Assembly: GCF_037126435.1 (NCBI RefSeq)
Contig: NZ_CP147021.1
Coordinates: 1-35,014, forward strand
DNA length: 35,014 nucleotides
Source: Bernardetia sp. ABR2-2B
Lineage (GTDB): Bacteria; Bacteroidota; Bacteroidia; Cytophagales; Bernardetiaceae
Direction of reading: 5' to 3'
The notes beneath the pieces are model-generated. The model was not told the origin of the DNA, made no database searches, and saw only the letters and a program-made list of their open reading frames with translations. This document shows positions 27,079 through 32,740 of the stretch, piece by piece (the stretch's first letter is position 1; the number at the start of each line of letters is the position of its first letter). Position numbers and translations under genes: made by a program.

Positions 27079-27116
27079 AAACACACAAACGTAATTGCGC
27101 TTGTGTGTTTTTTATT
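27079..27116 (+). terminator. Hairpin with T-run after the small partition gene (copy 3)
   Basis: AAACACACAA (27079-27088) pairs perfectly with TTGTGTGTTT (27101-27110), followed by Ts. The ACACACAAACGTAAT arm repeats the consensus seen at 25804. Confidence 0.75.
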
Positions 27117-27164
27117 ACTAGAATGAAAATTAAATTGAGCTATTTTCATCAGAAATAATACTTT

Positions 27165-27208
27165 AAATACATAACAACACAAAGACATAATTACGTTGTT
27201 ATGTATTT
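27165..27208. repeat. Perfect 14-bp-stem palindrome (copy 4)
   Basis: AAATACATAACAAC (27165-27178) and GTTGTTATGTATTT (27195-27208) are exact reverse complements around a 16-nt loop that itself contains the family core acaaagacataattac. It lies in the gap between two convergent genes, with another hairpin 38 bp further on. Confidence 0.75.
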
Positions 27209-27245
27209 TATAAATTAGTGGAATACTATCTAAAAGCAGTTACAC

Positions 27246-27277
27246 AATAACACAACTAAATCATTGTGTTATTTTTT
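27246..27277. terminator. Hairpin overlapping the dinD stop codon (copy 5)
   Basis: AATAACACAA (27246-27255) pairs perfectly with TTGTGTTATT (27264-27273), followed by Ts on the plus strand. The right arm overlaps the dinD stop codon at 27269-27271. It probably ends transcripts arriving from the plus-strand partition genes. Confidence 0.65.
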
Positions 27278-28102
27278 CTTTTTACGTATTAATTTTTTCC
27301 CTTCGCTATTTAGTCTTCTCTTTACTTTTTTTGCATCTTCGGCTGCTGGTAATTCTTCTGGAACAATTCCACGACGAATAAGTAACTGTCTGACTTCGTC
27401 ATTATTTGTTGTATGCTCTTGTGCTATTTGATTTGTTCCTTCCAAATTTTTGTTTTCTATGTTGTGGTTTGTAATTCCTGTGGCTAATCCCTTTCCCCAA
27501 ATAGTAACAGTAGGTAGATAATCGGCTAAAGGTCTTCCCTTCGGAACAGTCAATTTATTTTTCATCGCTTGGGTATTGTTTCCACCAAAAAAAGCCTCAT
27601 CGCCTTTAGCTCTAATAAATGCAAATCCTGCACTATCTACTCCACGTTCAAAAGCAAGTTGAGATAATAACTTTTCAGAAAGTGTCAATTTATCTCGTTC
27701 TCTTACTCGTTCGGCTTCTGCAACTCTTTTTTCTATAAGTTCTTGTTTACGTGTTTGTGTAGCAAAATAACTTTGAGCAAAAGCAATTTCTTCTTTATTT
27801 GAATCGCCATTTTGTGCCACTAAATAACAAGCATAACGAGTAAGTGCATAATCTTTAACTTTTCTCTCTGCTTTACTTCCCAGTTTGACCATTTTCGTAA
27901 CCTCACGAAAATGATTCTCAAGGCTCTCAGAGGTGTTTTCGATAGAAATCGCAGCTCTTTTAACTGCTTTATGAAAGTTTTCCCATCTGTCATATCCAAA
28001 GATGTCTTGTAAATCTCTAGCAGACCAAAATTCTACGTTTTCAATTTCATTGCGAACACTTTCCAATTTCTCAAAAAGCTCATTTGATTGTAATTTCTTC
28101 AT
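27269..28102 (-). CDS. dinD: DinD-like DNA-damage-inducible protein D
   Basis: 277 aa from ATG 28102; an in-frame GTG at 28150 would add 16 implausible residues. The FWSARDLQDIFGYDRWENFHKAVKRA segment near the N-terminus (BRO-N-like), then SKAERKVKDYALTRYACYLVAQNGD, YFATQTRKQE and FIRAKGDEAFFGG, are characteristic of DinD. E. coli DinD is SOS-induced and inhibits RecA strand exchange. The C-terminus here ends in a Lys/Arg-rich tail (KKVKRRLNSEGKKLIRKKKK). It is transcribed towards the partition genes and lies downstream of rep on the same strand, 343 bp from it. Plasmid-borne copies may temper host recombination or the SOS response. That role, and any damage control of this copy, are not visible in the sequence. 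Confidence 0.88.
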   Translation of the reverse strand: MKKLQSNELFEKLESVRNEIENVEFWSARDLQDIFGYDRWENFHKAVKRAAISIENTSESLENHFREVTKMVKLGSKAERKVKDYALTRYACYLVAQNGDSNKEEIAFAQSYFATQTRKQELIEKRVAEAERVRERDKLTLSEKLLSQLAFERGVDSAGFAFIRAKGDEAFFGGNNTQAMKNKLTVPKGRPLADYLPTVTIWGKGLATGITNHNIENKNLEGTNQIAQEHTTNNDEVRQLLIRRGIVPEELPAAEDAKKVKRRLNSEGKKLIRKKKK

Positions 28103-28445
28103 TGTTATAGAGGGTTTTATAATGGAATTACAAGATAAGAATAACAACACACAAACGCAATTATTTATTTATGTTTTTGCGTTATGAATACTTTATTTAT
28201 TCAGTAGTATATTTAAAATTTTATTGACGCAACAACACAATTAAACATTTATGTTTATGCGCTTTATTTATACATTATGAAATACAGCAAAGTAGTATTT
28301 TTTACATAAAAACACAATTACGTAATTAAACTTTTGTGATATTCATACTCTCTCTGCCTACTCTTAATAGGCATTTGACTGATAAAAAATGTACAGAGTA
28401 AAACACAAACTTTGAAATTCAAATTATTCTACTATAAAAATTAAT
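28103..28445. other. 343-bp gap between rep and dinD with three degenerate palindromes
   Basis: No gene is evident. It contains AACGCAA...TTGCGTT (28154-28160 with 28177-28183) within a further ACACACAAACGCAAT copy at 28148-28162. AAACAT-tt-ATGTTT lies at 28243-28256, after GACGCAACAACACAA. A perfect 12-bp palindrome AATTACGTAATT lies at 28316-28327. All share the AACACAA / CGYAAT words of the hairpins further left. A promoter for dinD is expected here but no TAnnTTTG box was convincing. Confidence 0.6.
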
Positions 28446-29732
28446 TTATTTTTTATCAATAAACTTTCTATATGCTTCTTTGGAATGTTCGTATTCTTTA
28501 CCATACTTTTTGACGAGGAAATTTCTAAACAAACTCATATCTCCACTAATGTATGAATCATACGAAATTTGCCATGCTGGGTTTTTCTTTATTTTCTCTT
28601 GTAATAGGCTCTCAAACTCTTTTTTATCTTCTAGGCGACTAGATAGTGTTTCTTTCTCTATTCTATCAGCAGAACGCTCGTAAAAGGCATTAAATTGAAT
28701 ATCAAACTCTCGTTGCACTTGCTCTACTGCTTTTCTTTCTTTTTGTAGTTCCTGTTTTTTCTGTTCTTTTTGTTTTTGAGCAACTAAACCAGCATAATTG
28801 CCTTGATAATAATCATCTTTTAGAGCTTTCAAGAAAAATGAATCTAACTTCTTAGGTTTTTGTGCTTTTGTCTTTTCCCAAACAAATTTGAGGTAATCTT
28901 CTTTCTTGTAGGCATCAAGTATTTCAGATACTCGTTGTTCAGAAAGTCCAGCATCCAACAGCTCTTGAACAAAATCAGAGTGAGCAATAGGAATTGCTTT
29001 TTGTTGTGCTTCAATATCTTTAGAATTAGCTTTTCTTGTGATAAGAAAATCAAGAGCTACTACTTTTCGCCCTTGCTTTACAGATTTATAGGAAAAAGTA
29101 ATATCTGAATGCTTAGTACATTCTTTTTTAGCAGGTTCAATTACTCGCTTCTTAAAGTCTGCAAAGTTGGGGTACTTATCTTCCAATGAGAATATATACC
29201 TTAGATTTTCTAATGAAAAACGTCTTTTTCCAAAAGTAGCATACTGTCTTAGCAATTCATACAAACGAATAGAGTATTGAGACTTCATCGGAAATACATA
29301 CTGCAACTCATACGTAGTAAAATTGCCTTTCAGTTGAAGTAGATAAGGTTTTAATGCAGGATCAAAAGAAAGTTCTAGTACACCGAGATTATTCCTATAT
29401 CTTACAGAAGAAAATAAATTTGTGTATAAGAAGTCTTTTTTATTTTCCACAGGTAGCTTTAATTTCACTTCTGAGAGACTTTCAGCTTCTTCTCTAAGTG
29501 TTTCATACCAATTATTACTTTTTACACCACAATCGTCTAAAAGCTCTTTGATAACAATTTGATAAGGTTTAAAAGCCACATCCTCTTTTTTTATCTGAAC
29601 AACTGTTCCTAAAAAAATACGCAGTTGCATAGTAGATAAGTCCATCTTCGCTTCAATAAGATCATTGTGGCGAGTTACTTTCTTAACTTGTCCTTTTGCT
29701 TGTTTTGTCATTACAAGAAGTGATGAGGTCAT
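28446..29732 (-). CDS. Rep_3-family (RepB-type) plasmid replication initiator
   Basis: 428 aa. The N-terminal part HNDLIEAKMDLSTMQLRIFL, then FKPYQIVIKELLDDCG, FSSVRYRNNLGVLELSFDPALKPYLL and SQYSIRLYELLRQYATFGKRRFSLENLRYIF, is the double winged-helix pattern of Rep_3 initiators that bind origin iterons. The C-terminal third is Lys/Glu-rich and helical (QKQKEQKKQELQKE), longer than the typical 250-330 aa family member. ATG 29732 and ATG 29711 are both possible starts. It follows a small HTH gene by 16 bp, and six iterons lie about 560 bp upstream. It should open the origin and recruit host replication proteins. Confidence 0.9.
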   Translation of the reverse strand: MTSSLLVMTKQAKGQVKKVTRHNDLIEAKMDLSTMQLRIFLGTVVQIKKEDVAFKPYQIVIKELLDDCGVKSNNWYETLREEAESLSEVKLKLPVENKKDFLYTNLFSSVRYRNNLGVLELSFDPALKPYLLQLKGNFTTYELQYVFPMKSQYSIRLYELLRQYATFGKRRFSLENLRYIFSLEDKYPNFADFKKRVIEPAKKECTKHSDITFSYKSVKQGRKVVALDFLITRKANSKDIEAQQKAIPIAHSDFVQELLDAGLSEQRVSEILDAYKKEDYLKFVWEKTKAQKPKKLDSFFLKALKDDYYQGNYAGLVAQKQKEQKKQELQKERKAVEQVQREFDIQFNAFYERSADRIEKETLSSRLEDKKEFESLLQEKIKKNPAWQISYDSYISGDMSLFRNFLVKKYGKEYEHSKEAYRKFIDKK

Positions 29733-29748
29733 AAATTAATTTTAAAGT

Positions 29749-29994
29749 TTAGAGATATTTTTTTGATTTCTCTTTGATATAGTTTTTAGCCTTATCTATA
29801 TCTTCTTGTGTGAAGTGGTAGTATTCATAACCCTTTTTGCTAGGAGTTGTAAATTTCTTATGAAACATATTAGTAGAAATACCTAAAATTTCTCCCCAAA
29901 TAGTTTGGGAAAAAGGAAAGTCCCTATATATCTCCAAAAACTTCTCTCGGAGTATTTGATGAATTGTGCTATTATTTGTTTCGTTTCTATTCAT
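29749..29994 (-). CDS. Small putative HTH protein upstream of rep
   Basis: 81 aa from ATG 29994 (a TTG two codons earlier is less likely). The segment FSQTIWGEILGISTNMFHKKF looks like a helix-turn-helix, followed by a charged C-terminal helix (DIDKAKNYIKEKSKKYL). It lies 16 bp before rep on the same strand and between rep and the iterons, the usual place for a copy-number or rep-expression regulator. I do not recognise a named family, so the regulatory role is inference from position and the HTH-like stretch. Confidence 0.6.
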   Translation of the reverse strand: MNRNETNNSTIHQILREKFLEIYRDFPFSQTIWGEILGISTNMFHKKFTTPSKKGYEYYHFTQEDIDKAKNYIKEKSKKYL

Positions 29995-30078
29995 TATCAA
30001 GTTTGATTTATTTAAACACCAATATAGTAATTTATTTTTATATATAACATTTTTTTGAAAATATTATACTAAAATAGA

Positions 30079-30145
30079 CACCTTTTTTGTCGCAATTAGC
30101 TTTCCTTATTAAAATATATTTCTCACCCCTTTTTTGTCGTAGTTG
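30079..30145 (-). repeat. Two inverted iteron copies between rep genes and the origin
   Basis: The minus strand reads AATTGCGACAAAAAAGGTG (30079-30098) and CAACTACGACAAAAAAGGGGTG (30124-30145). These are the same words as the direct iterons, in opposite orientation and closer to the small HTH gene and rep. Inverted iterons near rep promoters commonly serve autorepression by Rep dimers. Confidence 0.7.
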
Positions 30146-30289
30146 GTGCTGATTTTAGTCAAACCTTAGCATTTTTTCCTTTTTTTTCTCCAACGAACCC
30201 TTTAGGTTGTTTTACCTATATATTAAATACATTTATAGGTTTACAGTCTCTGTAAATATCTGTAAATGAGTATGTTATATACCTCTTAT

Positions 30290-30412
30290 GCGACAAAAAA
30301 GGGGTTAATTGCGACAAAATAGGTGCGAACTACGACAAAAAAGGGGTGTAACTACGACAAAAAAGGGGTTAATTGCGACAAAAAAGGGGTTAATTGCGAC
30401 AAAAAAGGGGTG
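30290..30412 (+). repeat. Six direct iterons, core GCGACAAAAAAGGGGT (putative oriV)
   Basis: The word CGACAAAA begins at 30291, 30312, 30333, 30355, 30376 and 30397, so the period is 21, 21, 22, 21 and 21 bp, about two helical turns. Copy 2 is divergent (AAATAGGTG). The flanks alternate between AATTG and AACTA. Regularly phased direct repeats beside a Rep_3 gene define an iteron-type replication origin. Confidence 0.9.
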
Positions 30413-30440
30413 AGGTTTTTTGGGGAGTTGTAACATCATA

Positions 30441-30455
30441 TTTTGTCGTAGTTCA
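30441..30455 (-). repeat. Partial inverted iteron
   Basis: The minus strand reads AACTACGACAAAA without the GGGGT end. It directly precedes the 30-bp palindrome. It may be a degenerate Rep site. Confidence 0.5.
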
Positions 30456-30458
30456 GCT

Positions 30459-30488
30459 TAGTAAAGTTTTTAATTAAAAACTTTACTA
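30459..30488. repeat. Perfect 30-bp AT-rich palindrome beside the iterons
   Basis: TAGTAAAGTTTTTAA followed by its exact reverse complement TTAAAAACTTTACTA, with no loop. Its place next to the iteron array suggests an origin element, such as a host-factor or replisome-loading site, or a cruciform. It could also be an operator. Confidence 0.8.
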
Positions 30489-30603
30489 TTCATTATATTT
30501 TGCAAAACAAAGTTTGTAGTTATCATTATGCGATTTATAATTTAGGTAATCTGTCTTCTATTTTGTGTGTGTATTTGTGTTGGTTTATTTTAGTAATAAG
30601 TTC

Positions 30604-30749
30604 AAATGTAGTTTAATTAGGTTTGTATTTTAGTAAAAACAGGTTACGATTCTTGCGAATTGGGTTAGATTTAGTTAGAATAATTGCAAATGTGGTTAGA
30701 TTAGGTTAATATTTATACAAATTAGGTTGGATTAAGTTAGCTTTTTATC
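30604..30749. repeat. Degenerate 31-bp tandem repeats (GGTTAGATTAGGTTA-type)
   Basis: Units at 30604-30634, 30657-30687, 30688-30718 and 30719-30749 are each 31 bp and share the pattern AAAT-x-x-GGTTxGATTAxGTTA; a shorter 22-bp piece fills 30635-30656. Three units abut without spacers, so this is not a CRISPR. It may be a second binding array (partition site or origin enhancer). Confidence 0.65.
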
Positions 30750-30900
30750 AAATTTGGCTGTGTTTTACTCTTTTCTGACTTAGAAAGAGTTGTTTTAAGT
30801 TCTTTCTACACATTTTCTGACGCTTTTGTATTCTCCTCTCGCAGTTATTTATACATCTTTACCTTTTTTAGAGGCTAAAGATATAATTAAATATGGTTAG

Positions 30901-30963
30901 GCTTTTTTTATGTTTGATACTGCTTGTGGTTCTGGAGGGTTTGTAAGTGTGAGATTACTATAA
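30901..30963 (+). pseudogene. Scrap resembling motif I of an N6-adenine methyltransferase
   Basis: The codons at 30910-30960 read MFDTACGSGGFVSVRLL and then stop; an in-frame stop lies just upstream at 30898. DxACGSGGF is the S-adenosylmethionine-binding motif I of HsdM-type N6 methyltransferases. No other motif is recognisable around it, so at most this is a decayed remnant. The match is short and could be chance. Confidence 0.3.
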
Positions 30964-31009
30964 ATTACACATCATTCTTTTGACTAGAAATTATTTCTAA
31001 TTTTTTATA

Positions 31010-31095
31010 GACAAGAAACAGATAAAAATAGATAAGAAACAGACAAAATACAGATAAAAGTAGATAGGGAACAGATAAGAAACAGATAAAGTACA
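31010..31095. repeat. Eight helically phased 10-11-bp tandem repeats (GATAAGAAACA-type)
   Basis: Contiguous units beginning GAYAR and mostly ending ACA (some end ATA or GTA), of lengths 11, 10, 11, 11, 10, 11, 11 and 11 bp, run from 31010 to 31095. The spacing equals one helical turn, so a protein bound to each unit would lie on one DNA face. This is the kind of array that small RHH partition proteins recognise as centromeres. It is a candidate centromere for the ParA system. Confidence 0.75.
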
Positions 31096-31122
31096 TACTA
31101 TTTACATTTCAAATGAATAGAT

Positions 31123-31131
31123 ACTATTTCC
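31123..31131. repeat. Left 9-bp target-site duplication of the IS4-family element
   Basis: ACTATTTCC directly abuts the left terminal repeat and is repeated exactly at 32340-32348 beyond the right end. Confidence 0.88.
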
Positions 31132-32339
31132 TACAGTACTGGACATGTTTTAATTTAGGATGTATTTTTCGTTTTGCTATTCTTCGTTAATTGGGTTATT
31201 TTTTTTATTATTTGGTCTATTGAAGTAGCATAAAATACTACTTTTCCATATCCGATTCTAAAAACAGACTCGTAAAAGGATTCATTATCTTTTTTTACTC
31301 TCTGTTTTGTTTTTACTCCTTCTAAGATACAGAGTAAAAAAGATGCAATTACTAATGCCATTAGAACACGAATTTTTCTTGGATTTACCATTCCTAACTC
31401 CTCTAAATGAAATCCATTTGTTTTCAAATGTCTAAATAAACACTCTATTTTCCATCTGAGATAATAAATAGCACTAATTTTCTCCTTTGTTAAACGATAT
31501 TTATTGGTTAATAAAATGACAAAATTTTCACTTTCTTTTGTTGCTTGAGCATTATAAGAAATCACTATTTTTAGTTTTTTTGCAAAGTCAGTTTCAAATT
31601 CTTGGCTTACTAGTCTGCCTGATTTAGCTTTTTTAAGCAAACTGTGGTACTTTTTAACCTCTAATTGATAATCTCCCTTACAAAGACAAATAATATAAGT
31701 ATATCCATTTTCTTCTAAATACCTAAACCAAACTCTACCTTTGTACTCTCTATCAGCTAAAATTGTAAATCTTTTCAAAAAGGGATATAATAGTAAAGCT
31801 GAAGCTAATAAACTTTTACGATGAGCAACGATAGAACTACCTTTTCTTTCTAAATTTATCCAAAAAATAGGAATAGCCATTTTTCTGTAAATAACACTTA
31901 ATACTAAAACATGGTAGGTATATTCACCTAATTTCCAAACACTACCATCCATTGCTAGATAGAAAATCTCTTTTTTTACGTCTTTTCTATTCAAAAAAGA
32001 GCCTATACTAAAGACTAAAATCAACTTCCATACTGTTTTTTGAACATAGACATCCAAAAAATAACGAGTAAGTCGCTTATAATGAGAATCAATTTGAACA
32101 GTAGGAGAATTTAAGAAAATACCTACTTGATTTTTTAGTTTGTTTAAATTAACAGTTTCTTTTATTAGAATGCAGCTAATAAGCAACAAAGTAGTGTGAA
32201 CATAGTGAATCGGAATATCTAAAAATTCCTTTGTATATTTGTTCAACAGGACGGAATAGAGTTTTTTGGTTTTCACACTTCTAAAATAGCTCTTTCTGTC
32301 CTTTTTTTATCAAAGATTTAGTTCATGTCCAGTACTGTA
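31132..32339 (-). mobile_element. Intact IS4-family insertion sequence, 1208 bp
   Basis: The ends are perfect 16-bp inverted repeats, TACAGTACTGGACATG at 31132-31147 and its reverse complement at 32324-32339. They are flanked by an identical 9-bp direct repeat. A single full-length transposase gene fills the interior. Identical target duplications and an unbroken gene indicate a recent insertion, and it landed between the phased repeat array and the end of the giant adhesin gene. Confidence 0.9.
31155..32276 (-). CDS. IS4-family DDE transposase
   Basis: 373 aa, starting at GTG 32276 and ending 8 bp inside the terminal repeat. The catalytic triad is visible: D110 in LAMDGSVW, D175 in ILADREYKG and E278. 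The E lies in a full YREK signature (Y271-x2-R274-x3-E278-x6-K285 in YYLRWKIECLFRHLK), which defines the IS4 family. The enzyme cuts at the 16-bp terminal repeats and inserts with staggered cuts, here giving a 9-bp duplication. Length and motifs indicate a functional protein. No passenger gene is present. Confidence 0.92.
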   Translation of the reverse strand: MKTKKLYSVLLNKYTKEFLDIPIHYVHTTLLLISCILIKETVNLNKLKNQVGIFLNSPTVQIDSHYKRLTRYFLDVYVQKTVWKLILVFSIGSFLNRKDVKKEIFYLAMDGSVWKLGEYTYHVLVLSVIYRKMAIPIFWINLERKGSSIVAHRKSLLASALLLYPFLKRFTILADREYKGRVWFRYLEENGYTYIICLCKGDYQLEVKKYHSLLKKAKSGRLVSQEFETDFAKKLKIVISYNAQATKESENFVILLTNKYRLTKEKISAIYYLRWKIECLFRHLKTNGFHLEELGMVNPRKIRVLMALVIASFLLCILEGVKTKQRVKKDNESFYESVFRIGYGKVVFYATSIDQIIKKITQLTKNSKTKNTS

Positions 32340-32348
32340 ACTATTTCC
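32340..32348. repeat. Right 9-bp target-site duplication of the IS4-family element
   Basis: ACTATTTCC, identical to 31123-31131. Confidence 0.88.
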
Positions 32349-32740
32349 AGTTACTCAAAAACTGATAATCCCATCTGCTTCTTACAGGGGAAAAATAATT
32401 TTGGTGGAACAAGAGCAGCCGAAAATACAACAGGCGCATTTTTCAAAAAGTATTTTCATTGAATGGAAATATACTTTTCTATTTTTGGCTAATTTCTTAG
32501 TATAACTCAATAGAGTTGCATTTAATACGTCTGTTTCTTCTGCTTTGTCATTTTATTTTTTCATTTATAATCTTACTGTAAGATAGATAATATTTTGAAC
32601 TACTGAGACTGATTTTTAGTTATAAATTAACTTCCCACAAATTAAGTTTTATAGGAATTGTTAAGAGAAATTCATTAAAAAAATCCCTTATCAAAACTAA
32701 ATTTGATAGAGGATTTTACTTTCTAAGAAACACTTATTTC
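32349..32740. other. 392-bp region with a possible coding scrap and the adhesin terminator
   Basis: No complete gene. Plus-strand codons from 32349 to the stop at 32460-32462 are open and include FGGTRAAENTTGAFFKKYFH, which looks protein-like and is less AT-rich than its surroundings. However, it has no start: a stop codon lies just beyond the IS insertion point in the restored sequence. I cannot assign the family. The remainder is AT-rich and ends in the terminator at 32677-32717. Confidence 0.5.
32677..32717 (-). terminator. Intrinsic terminator of the giant adhesin gene
   Basis: On the minus strand AAAATCC-TC-TATCAAA pairs with TTTGATA-AG-GGATTTT (two imperfect positions in the middle) around a short loop, and is followed by a run of Ts, 24 bp after the adhesin stop codon. 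Confidence 0.8.

Larger units (their letters stand above)
29995..31131. other. 1.1-kb gene-free region: origin, repeat arrays, remnant
   Basis: No intact gene is seen. In order, it contains two inverted iterons (30079-30145), a hairpin TTTACAG-tct-CTGTAAA (30240-30256), six direct iterons (30290-30412), a partial inverted iteron (30441-30455), a 30-bp perfect palindrome (30459-30488), a degenerate 31-bp repeat array (30604-30749), a methyltransferase-like coding scrap (30901-30963), and a 10-11-bp tandem array (31010-31095). The IS element begins directly after the target duplication at 31123-31131. Confidence 0.75.

Noticed and set aside
25804-28345. Integron attC sites between small genes
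   Set aside because: The palindromes lack consistent RYYYAAC/GTTRRRY core sites, there is no integrase, and the genes face both directions.
30290-30749. CRISPR array
   Set aside because: Both repeat sets abut directly or have 5-6-bp fixed linkers, with no variable spacers and no cas genes.
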